Below are positions 8,766 through 18,040 of a DNA stretch of 64,000 nucleotides, in pieces (position 1 is the first letter of the stretch; the number at the start of each line of letters is the position of its first letter). A program made the position numbers and the translations under genes. A model generated the notes under the pieces. That model saw nothing but the letters and a program-made list of their open reading frames with translations, was not told the origin of the DNA and made no database searches. Location of the stretch: contig NZ_JACIDE010000009.1 of NCBI RefSeq assembly GCF_014196205.1, positions 60,606 through 124,605 of the forward strand, given 5' to 3'. The DNA comes from Anoxybacteroides voinovskiense. GTDB lineage: Bacteria; Bacillota; Bacilli; Bacillales; Anoxybacillaceae.

Positions 8766-9542
8766 CTACTCCCCTTTATAGACCGGTTTTCGTTTTTCTT
8801 TAAAAGCAGCTAGCGCCTCTAAACGGTCTTTTGTCGGAATTGTGACTTCATACGCCATTTGTTCGATTTTTAGCCCTGTCGATAAATCGACGTCAAGCCC
8901 GCGGTTAATGGCAAGTTTTGCTTGGACGACGGCAATTGGACCGTTTTGGGCAATTTGTTGGGCAAGTTCGTTAGCTTTTGCCAACAGTTGTTCACGCGGG
9001 ACGACGTGTTCGACAAGCCCGATGTCTAGCGCTTCCGTAGCGGAAATGCGTTTGGCGGTGAAGATGAGCTCTTTTGCTTTTCCTACCCCGACTAAACGAG
9101 GAAGCCGCTGCGTTCCGCCAGCGCCTGGAATAATAGCAAGCGATGTTTCGGTTAAACCGAGCAGCGCATGGTCAGCAGCGATGCGAATATCACACGCCAA
9201 CGCCAACTCCAACCCTCCGCCGAACGCCGAACCGTTCAACGCACAAATAACTGGCTGTGGAAGCTGTTCAAATGCGTTAATGGTGTCGCGAATAAGCGCG
9301 ACTGTTTGGCGCACTTCCGTTTCGTTCATGCCAGCGCGCTCTTTTAAATCGGCGCCTGCGCAAAACACTTTTTCTCCGCTTCCCGTAACAATGACCGTGC
9401 GGATATGTTTCGCGAATTTCAAATCCCGTAACAATTGTTGCAATTCATTCAGCAACGTGACCGATAGCGCGTTTGCCGCTTCCGGTCGATTTAGCGTAAT
9501 CCACGCAACTCCATTTTCTACTGTATAAAGAACGGCTTCCAT
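8766..9542 (-). CDS. yngF: Enoyl-CoA hydratase, probable 3-methylglutaconyl-CoA hydratase
   Basis: 258-aa crotonase-family enzyme. The oxyanion-hole segments are clear: GSGEKVFCAGADLKER (about residues 50-65) and ALNGSAFGGGLELALACD (about 103-120). In leucine degradation it would hydrate 3-methylglutaconyl-CoA to HMG-CoA, between the carboxylase and HMG-CoA lyase encoded next to it. The exact substrate is inferred from context. ATG at 9542 has GGGAGATGGGAG just upstream. Confidence 0.92.
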   Translation of the reverse strand: MEAVLYTVENGVAWITLNRPEAANALSVTLLNELQQLLRDLKFAKHIRTVIVTGSGEKVFCAGADLKERAGMNETEVRQTVALIRDTINAFEQLPQPVICALNGSAFGGGLELALACDIRIAADHALLGLTETSLAIIPGAGGTQRLPRLVGVGKAKELIFTAKRISATEALDIGLVEHVVPREQLLAKANELAQQIAQNGPIAVVQAKLAINRGLDVDLSTGLKIEQMAYEVTIPTKDRLEALAAFKEKRKPVYKGE

Positions 9543-9623
9543 TCTCCCATCTCCCTTTGATTAAGTAAATACTCCTATGATGTTCTACACACGTCAGCGC
9601 CCGCGAGCGCGTCGATTTTACTA

Positions 9624-10535
9624 TTAAGTACGGCACGAAGTAAGTGCTTGCAAATGGTGGCTATGGAGCGCTCGCCCGATTTTTTCTTGAATAAATAAGG
9701 CCGCTTCCGTTAAGCGATCAAGGTCAACGCCAGTAGAAATCCCCATGCTGTGTAGCATGTAAAGCAAATCGTCTGTCGCCACATTTCCCGACGCTCCCGG
9801 AGCATATGGGCAGCCCCCTAATCCGCCGAGCGAACTATCGAACGTAGTAATGCCCATTTGCAAAGACATGAGCACGTTCGCTAACGCCGTACCGCGCGTA
9901 TCGTGAAAATGCATCGCGAGCTTTTCTTTTGGGAATCGCTTAAGCAATACTGTCAGCACTTCTTCCACTTGGCGAGGGTTGGCGACGCCAATCGTATCGC
10001 CAAGCGACAATTCATCAATGCCCATTTCTAACAATTTTTCGGCGACATTGCTGACTTGTTCGACGGAAATAGTCCCTTCATACGGACAGCCGAATACGGT
10101 CGATACATAGCCACGTACCGTTTTTTGTGCTGCTTTCGCTTCACGAACGACGTCAGCTAAAATTGGAAACGTTTCTGTGATGGATTTATTAATGTTTTTC
10201 CGATTGTGCGTTTCGCTTGCCGACATAAAGACAGACACTTCATCGACGTTGGCGGCAAGCGCTTTTTCTAATCCCTTTTGGTTTGGGACAAGTGCGGCAT
10301 ACGTTACACCTTCTACTCGTTCAATGTTCGTTGCTACTTCGTATGAATCCGACAGTTGCGGAATCCATTTTGGCGACACGAACGATGTAATTTCAATGTA
10401 TCGCAATCCAGTGTTCGCTAGCTGATGAATCCAAGCAATTTTGTCTTCTGTTGCAACCGTGACCGCTTCGTTTTGCAGTCCGTCGCGCGGTCCGACTTCT
10501 TTAATAATGACATGCTCAGGCCACTTCATCATCAT
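9624..10535 (-). CDS. yngG: Hydroxymethylglutaryl-CoA lyase
   Basis: Cleaves HMG-CoA to acetoacetate and acetyl-CoA, the last step of leucine catabolism. The N-terminus has the divalent-metal/substrate motif EVGPRDGLQNE, and the C-terminal signature SLGGLGGCPYAPGASGN contains the catalytic Cys. The start chosen is the first of three consecutive ATG codons at 10535, with AAAGGAGG 9 bp upstream; about 303 aa, normal for the bacterial enzyme. Acetoacetate made here could be activated by the CoA transferase encoded at 40.1-41.5 kb, but that is speculation. Confidence 0.94.
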   Translation of the reverse strand: MMMKWPEHVIIKEVGPRDGLQNEAVTVATEDKIAWIHQLANTGLRYIEITSFVSPKWIPQLSDSYEVATNIERVEGVTYAALVPNQKGLEKALAANVDEVSVFMSASETHNRKNINKSITETFPILADVVREAKAAQKTVRGYVSTVFGCPYEGTISVEQVSNVAEKLLEMGIDELSLGDTIGVANPRQVEEVLTVLLKRFPKEKLAMHFHDTRGTALANVLMSLQMGITTFDSSLGGLGGCPYAPGASGNVATDDLLYMLHSMGISTGVDLDRLTEAALFIQEKIGRALHSHHLQALTSCRT

Positions 10536-10610
10536 CGGGCGATTCCTCCTTTCGCTTAACAATGGTAGAGCTTTTTACAAGCCACCACTTCCAAAGCCTA
10601 ATGTTTTCGT

Positions 10611-10823
10611 TCATTCCAACGTCAATAAAACGTCTCCCTCGTTGACGAAATCGCCCTCTTGCACGTGAATTTCTTGTACCGTTCCGTTTGCTTCTGCAGC
10701 GATTGGAATTTCCATTTTCATCGATTCTAAAATGACGACATCTTGCCCTTCTTCCACTTGTTCTCCTACGGTGACAACAATTTTCCATACGTTCCCTGCC
10801 ATTGTTGCTACTACTTGTTTCAT
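10611..10823 (-). CDS. yngHB: Biotinyl carrier domain protein (BCCP-like)
   Basis: 70-aa stand-alone biotinyl/lipoyl domain that carries carboxybiotin between the biotin carboxylase and carboxyltransferase of this operon. The biotinylation motif ESMKMEIP places the modified Lys at residue 36, the usual hairpin position for such a short carrier. Two half-repeats around the hairpin (GEQVEEGQDV and GDFVNEGDVL) are standard. ATG at 10823 has GGGAGG 9 bp upstream. Confidence 0.95.
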   Translation of the reverse strand: MKQVVATMAGNVWKIVVTVGEQVEEGQDVVILESMKMEIPIAAEANGTVQEIHVQEGDFVNEGDVLLTLE

Positions 10824-10901
10824 TGCTCATTTCCTCCCATTTTAGTATTTTATGTAAGCGAGTCTTCCGCTTCGATAAGCGGAAGACATCTTCAGAATTG
10901 G

Positions 10902-12254
10902 CTATTTCGCCGACTGTTTATACAAATGTGTTGAAATAAAATTCGTTGTTGTATGTCCCGCTTGAAATGCCGGATGATTCAATACTTCTTTTAACATCGG
11001 AATATTCGTTTTTATCCCTTCTACTTGATAGTGCGAAATCGCCTGTACCATCCGCGCAATCGCTTCTTCTCGAGTGTTACCTTTTGTAATCAGTTTGGCA
11101 ATCATCGGGTCATAAAATGGCGTGACTGCGATGCCGCTTGTTACCGCTGTTTCGTTGCGAACGCCTTCTCCCTCCGGCAGCTGAAAAGCGGTAATCGTCC
11201 CAGGCGACGGGAAAAATGTTTTCGGGTCTTCGGCATAAATACGCACTTCAATCGCATGACCGTTCCGTTGGATGTCTTGTTGCGTGTAGCCTAACCGTTC
11301 GCCAGCAGCCACCCGAAGCTGTTCTTCGACAAGGTCGATGCCTGTAACTTCTTCCGTCACTGGATGCTCAACCTGAAGACGTGTATTCATTTCGAGAAAG
11401 TAGAAGTTTTTTTGCTCATCAACAAGAAATTCAATCGTTCCAGCGTTCGTGTAACCAATATATTTTGCCGCACGCACCGCTGCTTCGCCCATGTTCCGGC
11501 GCGTTTCTTCGTCTAAAAATGGCGACGGTGCCTCTTCAATGACTTTTTGATGCCGACGTTGAATCGAGCATTCCCGTTCCCATAAATAGACGCAATTTCC
11601 GTGATGGTCAGCAAGAAGCTGAATTTCAATATGCCTTGGGTTTTCAATATATTTTTCTAAATACATCGCACCATCGCCAAAGAAAGACGCCGCACGTTTT
11701 TGGTTTCCTTCAAACGCTTTCCGCAATTCTTCCTCGTTGCGGACGATTTGCATTCCAATTCCGCCTCCGCCAGCAGATGCTTTTAACATAATCGGGTAAC
11801 CGATTGTTTCCGCAGTTTTCACCGCTTCTTCCACATCTTGCAGCGGAAACGAAATGCCAGGAACAATTGGAATACCAGCTTCCGCCATCGTTTTCCGTGC
11901 TTCAATTTTACTTCCCATGCTAGCGATGACGTTCGCGTTTGGACCAATAAATACAATTCCTTCTTCTTCGCAGCGGCGAGCGAACGTTGGATTTTCTGAT
12001 AACAAGCCGTATCCTGGGTGAATGGCTTCGGCCTTTGTTTCTTTAGCGATTTCGATCATTTTTTCGATATTTAAATAGCTTTCACTCACCCGTGGTTTCC
12101 CGATGAGAAACGCTTCGTCCGCCCATTTCACATGAAGCGAGTCGGCATCTGCTTCGGAATAGACCGCGACCGTCTGGATGCCTAGCTTTTTGCACGTCCG
12201 AATGACCCGGGCAGCTATTTCCCCACGGTTGGCAATTAAAAGTTTTTTAAACAT
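10902..12254 (-). CDS. yngH: Biotin carboxylase subunit of acyl-CoA carboxylase
   Basis: 450-aa AccC-type enzyme that carboxylates biotin using ATP and bicarbonate. The N-terminal domain begins [20 protein letters not shown]. The ATP-grasp region has the glycine loop [14 protein letters not shown] and the catalytic [18 protein letters not shown]. The separate biotinyl carrier is the next gene downstream, so carboxylase, carrier and transferase are three polypeptides. ATG at 12254 has a GGGGG site. Confidence 0.95.
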   Translation of the reverse strand: MFKKLLIANRGEIAARVIRTCKKLGIQTVAVYSEADADSLHVKWADEAFLIGKPRVSESYLNIEKMIEIAKETKAEAIHPGYGLLSENPTFARRCEEEGIVFIGPNANVIASMGSKIEARKTMAEAGIPIVPGISFPLQDVEEAVKTAETIGYPIMLKASAGGGGIGMQIVRNEEELRKAFEGNQKRAASFFGDGAMYLEKYIENPRHIEIQLLADHHGNCVYLWERECSIQRRHQKVIEEAPSPFLDEETRRNMGEAAVRAAKYIGYTNAGTIEFLVDEQKNFYFLEMNTRLQVEHPVTEEVTGIDLVEEQLRVAAGERLGYTQQDIQRNGHAIEVRIYAEDPKTFFPSPGTITAFQLPEGEGVRNETAVTSGIAVTPFYDPMIAKLITKGNTREEAIARMVQAISHYQVEGIKTNIPMLKEVLNHPAFQAGHTTTNFISTHLYKQSAK

Positions 12255-12263
12255 ACAATCCCC

Positions 12264-13910
12264 CTATTCTGTCACAAGTCCAAGTCGCTGTTTCGCCTGT
12301 TCACGCAACTTAAATTTTTGAATTTTCCCTGAAGCTGTCATTGGATAAGCATCGGTAAATTCGATGTAGCGCGGAATTTTATGGCGCGAAATTTTCCCGC
12401 GACAAAATTCGCGAATTTCTTCTGCTGTTGCCGTTTGTCCTTCTTTTAAAATGATCCACGCCATCACTTCTTCTCCATATTTTTCGTCAGGCACACCGAC
12501 GACTTGAACGTCTAAAATTTTCGGATGTTTATATAAAAATTCCTCGATTTCTCGCGGATAAATGTTTTCCCCACCGCGAATGATCATGTCTTTTAACCGA
12601 CCTGTAATGCGGCAGTACCCATTTTCATCCATGACCGCTAAATCGCCTGTATGGAGCCACCCATCTTCATCAATCGCTTCTTTCGTTGCTTCTGGATTGT
12701 TATAATATCCTTTCATGACGTGATAGCCGCGCGTACACAATTCCCCTTGCACGCCACGCGGTACCTCGTTATTCGTTCCTGGTTCTACGATTTTCACTTC
12801 GACGTTCGGAAGGGCTCTACCGACCGTTTCGACGCGCAAATGAATTGGGTCGTCTGTTCTCGTTTGCGTAATGACTGGGGATGATTCTGTTTGCCCATAG
12901 GCAATCGTAATTTCTTTCGCCCCCATTTTTTCGATAACTGCTTTCATCACTTCGATTGGACAGTTCGAGCCTGCCATAATTCCCGTACGTAAAGATGATA
13001 AATCGAATGTTTCAAAGTCTGGGTCGTTCAACTCAGCGATAAACATCGTTGGAACTCCGTGCAACGCGGTGCATTTTTCGTCTTGCACTGTCTGCAATAC
13101 TTGTTTTGCGTTAAATTCTTGCAGCGGTACCATCGTTGCGCCGACGGAGACGCATGCTAATGTGCCGAGAACGCAACCGAAACAATGGAAAAACGGAACC
13201 GGAATGCATAAACGGTCGTCTTTTGTTAGTTTCATGCATTGGGCGATGTTGTAAGCGTTGTTGACAATGTTGTAGTGGGTCAACATGACTCCTTTTGGAA
13301 ACCCGGTCGTTCCTGAGGTGTATTGCATGTTGATGACATCGTGCGGGTCAAGGGAGTTCATTCGTTCGTCTAGTGCTTCTTCTGTTACGTCGTTGGCCAT
13401 CGCCAATAAGTCGTTCCATGAGTAAGTGCCAGAATATCGTTTGTCGCTTAACACAATGACATTTTTTAATTTTGGTAGCCGTTTTGCTTTTAGTTGTCCA
13501 GGTTCGCATTCGTTTAACTCCGGAGCAATTTCATAGATCATGTCAATATACGAAGAATCTCGATATTGTTCGATTAAAAGCAACGTAGTAGAATCTGATT
13601 GTTTTAGCAAATATTCTAATTCGGCTGTACGGTAGTTCGTGTTGACCGTGACAAGCACTGCGCCCATTTTGCCAGTCGCAAACTGGCAAGCAAGCCATTC
13701 GGGAGTATTCGTCGCCCAAATGGCGATATGCTCTCCTGCTTCAATTCCTAATTTCATCAATCCACGGGCAACGAAACGGCAATAGTCGTCAAATTGTTTG
13801 TACGTCATTCGTAAGCCGCGATCTGCATAAACGACCGCTTCATGGTCTGGGTGCGCTTTTGCTTTTTCCTCGAGCAATTTCCCTACTGTGATATTCAACA
13901 TGCCAACCAT
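12264..13910 (-). CDS. yngI: AMP-dependent acyl-CoA synthetase
   Basis: About 548-aa member of the ANL adenylating superfamily that activates a carboxylic acid to its CoA ester. Core motifs: [16 protein letters not shown] (P-loop-like A3), AYGQTESSP (A5), [16 protein letters not shown] (A7) and the catalytic Lys near the end in [14 protein letters not shown] (A10). In this operon it may activate isovalerate or other branched-chain acids; the substrate is not readable. ATG at 13910 is favoured by the G-rich site 6 bp upstream over GTG at 13931. Confidence 0.92.
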   Translation of the reverse strand: MVGMLNITVGKLLEEKAKAHPDHEAVVYADRGLRMTYKQFDDYCRFVARGLMKLGIEAGEHIAIWATNTPEWLACQFATGKMGAVLVTVNTNYRTAELEYLLKQSDSTTLLLIEQYRDSSYIDMIYEIAPELNECEPGQLKAKRLPKLKNVIVLSDKRYSGTYSWNDLLAMANDVTEEALDERMNSLDPHDVINMQYTSGTTGFPKGVMLTHYNIVNNAYNIAQCMKLTKDDRLCIPVPFFHCFGCVLGTLACVSVGATMVPLQEFNAKQVLQTVQDEKCTALHGVPTMFIAELNDPDFETFDLSSLRTGIMAGSNCPIEVMKAVIEKMGAKEITIAYGQTESSPVITQTRTDDPIHLRVETVGRALPNVEVKIVEPGTNNEVPRGVQGELCTRGYHVMKGYYNNPEATKEAIDEDGWLHTGDLAVMDENGYCRITGRLKDMIIRGGENIYPREIEEFLYKHPKILDVQVVGVPDEKYGEEVMAWIILKEGQTATAEEIREFCRGKISRHKIPRYIEFTDAYPMTASGKIQKFKLREQAKQRLGLVTE

Positions 13911-13952
13911 AAAATACCCCCCCTGTTTCACCTTGCGTACGTTTCCAGCCGA

Positions 13953-15095
13953 TTAGCATCCAAGTTGACGGGCAATCACGAGCCGTTGAATTTCCGACGT
14001 TCCTTCGCCGATTTCCATTAGTTTAATGTCGCGTAAATGGCGTTCCACTCCGTATTCTTTCATATAGCCATAACCGCCGTGAATTTGAATTGCTTGGTTG
14101 CACGCGCGAAATCCTGCTTCTGATGCAAAAAGTTTGGCGTAAGCCGCTTCTTTTGTAAACGGTTTCCCTTGATCTTTTAACCATGCCGCTTTGTGTACCA
14201 TGTTGCGAGCAAGTTCAATTTCCATCGCCATATCTGCAAGTTTGAATTGAATGGCTTGGAATTTAGAAATGGACTGCCCAAATTGGGTACGTTCTTTTGC
14301 GTATTGAAGCGCTTTCTCGAACGCGGCTTGTGCAATGCCAACAGCAAGTGCTGCGATGGAAATGCGTCCGCCGTCAAGCGTGTATAAAAATTGTTTAAAT
14401 CCTTTCGTCGGGTCGCCAAGTACGTTTTCTTTCGGTACGCGCACGTTTTCAAAGACAAGTTCACACGTATTAGAAGCACGAACGCCCATTTTGTCATAGT
14501 CGCAGCGAATCGTAAAACCAGGGGTGTTGGTCGGAACGATAATGGCAGAAATCACGTTTTTGCCACGCTCATCTTTCCCTGTAACTGCAGTGACAATGAC
14601 TTGTCTTGCGTGTCCTGCGTTTGTGATCCAACATTTTTCACCGTTGATGACGTATTCGTCGCCGTCAAGCACCGCTTTTGTCCGCGTTCCACCAGCATCA
14701 GAACCAGCGTTTGGCTCTGTCAATCCGAACGCGCCTAACGTTTCCCCTTTTGCCATCGGAACTAGCCATTGTTGTTTTTGTTCTTCTGTTCCGAAATAGT
14801 AGATCGGGCTTGCGCCAAGTGAAACAGCGGCCGCATAGCTCAATCCAGTTCCACCGCACGCACGACCAATTTCTTCCACGGCAATCGCATAGGAAATCGT
14901 GTCACCGCCTGCCCCACCGTATTGTTCAGGAAACGGGATGCCTAAAAGCCCTAACTCGCCCATTTTTTTGAATACTTCGACAGGAAAATACGCTTCTTCA
15001 TCCCATTTCGCCGCGTTTGGTGCAATTTCCTTCTCCGCAAACTCACGCACCATTTCTTTAATCATTTGTTGCTCTTTTGTCAGTTCAAAATTCAT
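13953..15095 (-). CDS. yngJ: Acyl-CoA dehydrogenase, isovaleryl-CoA type likely
   Basis: 380-aa FAD flavoprotein oxidising an acyl-CoA to the 2-enoyl-CoA, the first CoA-level step of leucine catabolism if the substrate is isovaleryl-CoA. Both family signatures are present: GAFGLTEPNAGSDAGGTRTK and the C-terminal IQIHGGYGYMKEYGVERHLR followed by KLMEIGEGTSEIQRLVIAR. It is the first structural gene after the TetR operators, with ATG behind GGGGGAGAG. Short-branched-chain versus general acyl-CoA specificity is inferred from context. Confidence 0.93.
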   Translation of the reverse strand: MNFELTKEQQMIKEMVREFAEKEIAPNAAKWDEEAYFPVEVFKKMGELGLLGIPFPEQYGGAGGDTISYAIAVEEIGRACGGTGLSYAAAVSLGASPIYYFGTEEQKQQWLVPMAKGETLGAFGLTEPNAGSDAGGTRTKAVLDGDEYVINGEKCWITNAGHARQVIVTAVTGKDERGKNVISAIIVPTNTPGFTIRCDYDKMGVRASNTCELVFENVRVPKENVLGDPTKGFKQFLYTLDGGRISIAALAVGIAQAAFEKALQYAKERTQFGQSISKFQAIQFKLADMAMEIELARNMVHKAAWLKDQGKPFTKEAAYAKLFASEAGFRACNQAIQIHGGYGYMKEYGVERHLRDIKLMEIGEGTSEIQRLVIARQLGC

Positions 15096-15119
15096 CGTTT
15101 CTCTCCCCCATTGTTTAAT

Positions 15120-15172
15120 ATATTAGAACCGACTAGTCGGTTTACAGAAAGCACAAAGACCGACTAGTTGGT
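15120..15172 (-). promoter_or_regulatory. TetR-type double operator and promoter of the leucine catabolic operon
   Basis: Two related palindromes: AACCGACTAGTCGGTT (15127-15142, perfect 16 bp) and ACCGACTAGTTGGT (15159-15172, one mismatch). Their centres are 31 bp apart, close to three helical turns. The perfect copy directly abuts a -10-like TAATAT (15120-15125, minus strand) and fills the spacer to a weak -35. The adjacent TetR gene is the obvious binding candidate; an acyl-CoA as inducer is inferred. Confidence 0.75.
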
Positions 15173-15221
15173 TTGTTTACGTTATTTAACCTGTGACCTT
15201 TATTTCATCTGTAATTTTTTG

Positions 15222-15857
15222 TTAAATCATTTGTTTACTCGCTAAGAAAAAGGATATGTTTTCCACTTTTTGCTTCGCTTCTTCCGTCAAGACGGAATGC
15301 AAAATGAAATCGATAAAATGGGTCGCGATTTGTTCAATCGTCATTGGACCGTTTGGTTTATACCATTTATACGTCCAGTTCACCATGCCAATAATGCTCA
15401 TGCCGGTAATTTCAACAGAAAGTTCAGGACGAAATTCTCCTGCTTCTATCCCTTCGCGAATGACTTGGAAAATGACTCGTTTAAACTCGTCGCGCTTTTC
15501 GTTAATTTTTTGCGAGTATTCTGGCCGTAAATACGTAGACTCTTGATAAAAAACAGTAATATGTGGCTTATATAAATGGAATACTTTCACAAACGACTGA
15601 ACGATCGCGCATAGCCGCTCTGTTGGCGTATGGTAATTTTTATATGCGTCTTGTGCTTTGTTTAATACATACGTAATAAATACGTCGTGAATATGGTAAA
15701 GAAGCTCATCTTTTGATTTAAAATTATGGTAAAATCCACCTTTTGAAGCGTCACTTTCTGTTACAATCCGATCGACTGTGACCCCGTGGTAACCATATTG
15801 CTCAAACAAGCGCAATGCTGTGTCAATAATTCGTTCTTTTAACGTTTTTTCTGCCAT
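15222..15857 (-). CDS. TetR-family regulator of the leucine catabolic operon
   Basis: 211-aa repressor with the N-terminal helix-turn-helix typical of TetR (RIIDTALRLFEQYGYHGVTV, then DRIVTESDASKGGFYHNF, residues about 10-50) and an all-helical ligand domain. It lies 126 bp upstream of the operon on the same strand, with two matching palindromes between them. This position points to control of branched-chain acyl-CoA breakdown. ATG at 15857 has CAGGGG 8 bp upstream; an upstream ATG at 15878 lacks a site. Confidence 0.93.
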   Translation of the reverse strand: MAEKTLKERIIDTALRLFEQYGYHGVTVDRIVTESDASKGGFYHNFKSKDELLYHIHDVFITYVLNKAQDAYKNYHTPTERLCAIVQSFVKVFHLYKPHITVFYQESTYLRPEYSQKINEKRDEFKRVIFQVIREGIEAGEFRPELSVEITGMSIIGMVNWTYKWYKPNGPMTIEQIATHFIDFILHSVLTEEAKQKVENISFFLASKQMI

Positions 15858-16004
15858 GAGAAACCCCTGCTCTTTCATGTTAACATAATTTTTTTGAAAA
15901 GTTAAATATTTTTTATATCGCTATTTATAACATACGGAATCGCTGCATGAAATGTCAATCATCATTTATAATAAGATAGACGAAAATAGAAAGAGGTTGA
16001 TAGT

Positions 16005-16550
16005 ATGCCAAACATTTTATTGCTAAACGGAAGCTCGCGAGAAAATGGGAATACGGAACAACTAACCAATATATTACTGCAAGATGTGGCGCATACGCAC
16101 GTGAATTTGCGAGATTTTCTCATTCAGCCAATCGAGGACAAACGTCACACACCAGGTGGATTTACGGAGGTAGCCGACGATTATGAAAAACTTATTCAAC
16201 TCGTCCGCGAACATGACATACTCGTATTTGCGACACCGATTTATTGGTATGGGATGAGTGGACAAATGAAGTTGTTTGTCGATCGTTGGTCGCAAAGTTT
16301 ACGCGATCCGCGCTTTTCCTTCAAAGAAGAAATGAAAACGAAAAAAGCATTCGTTGTCCTTTGCGGCGGTGACGATCCGTACGTGAAAGGACTTCCCCTG
16401 CTACAACAGTTCCAATACATTTTTCAATTTTTCGGCACCGAATGGCTCGGTTATGTTATCGGGAAAGGAAATGCACCTGGTGAGGCGCTCAATGACCAAC
16501 AAGCAGTTCAACAAGCAAACTATTGGAATAAAGTGTTTCGTTCTTTTTAA
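16005..16550 (+). CDS. NAD(P)H-dependent FMN reductase/flavodoxin-like oxidoreductase (YwqN-like)
   Basis: 181-aa flavodoxin-fold protein. The phosphate-binding loop LLLNGSSRENGNTEQL is at residues 5-20, and FATPIYWYGMSGQMKLFVDR binds the flavin ring. This matches the NADPH-dependent FMN reductase group that includes B. subtilis YwqN. Cytoplasmic; the physiological substrate is unknown. It stands alone and reads away from the tetR gene; the 147 bp between them holds both promoters. Confidence 0.85.
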   Translation: MPNILLLNGSSRENGNTEQLTNILLQDVAHTHVNLRDFLIQPIEDKRHTPGGFTEVADDYEKLIQLVREHDILVFATPIYWYGMSGQMKLFVDRWSQSLRDPRFSFKEEMKTKKAFVVLCGGDDPYVKGLPLLQQFQYIFQFFGTEWLGYVIGKGNAPGEALNDQQAVQQANYWNKVFRSF

Positions 16551-16568
16551 CCTAATTCCGAGAAAAAT

Positions 16569-16600
16569 CTCCCACTTCAAGCTAAGTGGGAGTAGTTTAT
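16569..16600 (+). terminator. Hairpin after the flavin reductase gene
   Basis: Perfect 9-bp stem CTCCCACTT/AAGTGGGAG with a six-base loop, followed by a mixed T-rich tail (TAGTTTATCTTT). It may act as a weak terminator. The hairpin-plus-AGTAGTT texture also resembles ends of IS200/IS605-type elements, but no transposase remains nearby. Confidence 0.5.
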
Positions 16601-16624
16601 CTTTCCCTCCATTATGGGAAGAGG

Positions 16625-17236
16625 CTATTTTTTGTTCATCAATTGCTTCGCTGTTTCGCTTCTCGGCACGTCTTTTTCATCTTTAAACGTGCCAAATACG
16701 ATGTCCATGGATGGATTCGTTACGCCGAACCAAAAGTTTTCGTTTTTATAGTGATGCCAAAGGTGAATTTTTTTCATCCACTTTCCCCATCTTGTTCGCG
16801 GTTGAATCGGACGGTGCGCCACATAGTGGGTCCATTCGTAATAAAGGAGGGCTACTGCTAAGCCAGCATATATCGCGAGTGCGTAGGCAAGCTGTGGGAA
16901 AAGAAGATACGTTGCAACGCTAATGGCGATCATTTGCGGAAAACTGTACCAAATCGGCAAAAATAATAGTTCGAGGTCGTTTGGGTGCACGTGATGGTCA
17001 TAGTGAAGCCGCTTCAGCAACGAAAGGAAAAACGGATGTTTTGGCGGCTTCATATGAAAAAGAAACCGATGGGTCAAGTATTCGCTTACGACATACAACA
17101 CGATCCCGAGAAAAAACGGCAAGAAAACAAACCAACTTTGCGCCAAAACGGCTGTGGCAACGAGCGAAATGAAAGCGGTTGCAGACATGAAAACAATGTC
17201 CTTTACCGAAAAAAATTCTTTTATATACTTCCCCAC
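16625..17236 (-). CDS. Fatty acid hydroxylase/sterol desaturase superfamily membrane protein
   Basis: 203-aa membrane protein with about four helices and the histidine clusters that bind the di-iron centre of this superfamily: HRFLFH, HYDHH, HYVAH and HLWHH in the usual order and spacing. The family hydroxylates or desaturates lipids or carotenoids at the membrane. GTG start at 17236 follows AAAGGGTGAG. It has no obvious operon partner; substrate unknown. Confidence 0.85.
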   Translation of the reverse strand: MGKYIKEFFSVKDIVFMSATAFISLVATAVLAQSWFVFLPFFLGIVLYVVSEYLTHRFLFHMKPPKHPFFLSLLKRLHYDHHVHPNDLELLFLPIWYSFPQMIAISVATYLLFPQLAYALAIYAGLAVALLYYEWTHYVAHRPIQPRTRWGKWMKKIHLWHHYKNENFWFGVTNPSMDIVFGTFKDEKDVPRSETAKQLMNKK

Positions 17237-17361
17237 TTCTTCTCACCCTTTCTGTTACTTTTCATTTCTTCATCTTTATTTCGCCGCACTTCCCTTCATT
17301 CCTCTCTTCGCATGCATAATTATCCTTCTCGTTTGAAAAATAAGAAATGGAGGTGATTCGT

Positions 17362-17619
17362 TTGGAACCGATGTTATGTCCAGGATGCAAAACAAACCGA
17401 ACGCGGTTTAATATTATTGAACAGCACCCAAAAGCAGTCAAGCTTCATCCGCAAACTGGGGAAATTGAAACCGAATATACGAACGGAGCGCTCGATCCGT
17501 TTCATCTTCCTTATCGCGGCCCGAGTTACCGCGTGCAATGCGCTGCCTGCGGATTGATTGAAAATGCGGAAACGTTCGTCAAGCATGCACAACATTTTTC
17601 GGAGGTGAACAAATGGTGA
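17362..17619 (+). CDS. Small zinc-ribbon-like protein, unknown function
   Basis: About 85 aa with two Cys pairs, CPGCKTNRTRFN near the N-terminus and CAACG near residue 70, suggesting a zinc ribbon. The strong site GGAGGTGA overlaps the upstream ATG at 17347, so TTG at 17362 (8 bp downstream) is the likely start. It overlaps the next small gene by 7 bp. I do not recognise a characterised family. Confidence 0.7.
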   Translation: MEPMLCPGCKTNRTRFNIIEQHPKAVKLHPQTGEIETEYTNGALDPFHLPYRGPSYRVQCAACGLIENAETFVKHAQHFSEVNKW

Positions 17620-17744
17620 AAAAACAGACCCCATCTAACGAAGTAGACCAAAAAGCGCTTGTCAACGAAAAAGCGAAAAAAGCGCAGACAGAAGAAAATA
17701 AGCACGTTCGCCGCGTGACATTAAACGGCGCTGACGGACAATAG
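17613..17744 (+). CDS. Small basic protein of 43 aa, unknown
   Basis: Lys/Glu/Gln-rich hydrophilic polypeptide beginning MVKKQTPSNEVDQKALVNEK, predicted largely helical or disordered, no Cys. Supported by the ribosome site GGAGGTG 5 bp upstream and its tight position between two coding genes, overlapping the first by 7 bp and 12 bp from the next. Function unknown. Confidence 0.6.
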   Translation: MVKKQTPSNEVDQKALVNEKAKKAQTEENKHVRRVTLNGADGQ

Positions 17745-17756
17745 CGAGGGACAGTC

Positions 17757-18011
17757 GTGAAATTTATCGACGAATTATACGAATATTATAAAGACCGGCT
17801 CAGTGGCGATGAAGAAGACGCAGAGATTTTAACAATGTCCGTATTAGAAGAGTTAAGCCGTGAAGATTTGTTGGAACTTATAAAAGAAATGGACGACGCC
17901 GAATTAGTTGGCATGGTTGGGCTGTATATGCTCGAAAGGTTAAAAGCAAAAATGGCACAAGAAGGAATCGGACAAACGAAATGGTTCTCCTCTCCATCGA
18001 TTATCCATTAA
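17757..18011 (+). CDS. Small acidic helical protein, DUF6154-like
   Basis: 84 aa, strongly helical and acidic (FIDELYEYYKDRLSGDEEDA, then SREDLLELIKEMDDAELVG). It resembles the DUF6154 group of Bacillaceae from memory; function unknown. GTG start at 17757 with GAGGG 6 bp upstream. Third gene of a three-gene micro-operon ended by a terminator. Confidence 0.75.
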   Translation: MKFIDELYEYYKDRLSGDEEDAEILTMSVLEELSREDLLELIKEMDDAELVGMVGLYMLERLKAKMAQEGIGQTKWFSSPSIIH

Positions 18012-18040
18012 AAAGGATGGCCTAGTAGCCACCCTTTTTT
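18009..18040. terminator. Bidirectional terminator between small-gene operon and ilvA
   Basis: Hairpin AAAGGATGGC/GCCACCCTTT with one mismatch, flanked by A and T runs. It serves convergent transcription units, and the ilvA stop codon sits at its edge. Confidence 0.85.

Noticed and set aside
8842..9528. A 228-codon plus-strand open frame inside the enoyl-CoA hydratase gene
   Set aside because: It is exactly antisense to a well-supported crotonase gene, is Ser/Cys-rich and has no ribosome site or domain.
14391..14971. Several overlapping plus-strand open frames opposite the acyl-CoA dehydrogenase gene
   Set aside because: They are by-products of codon bias in the real gene; no family resemblance and no translation signals.
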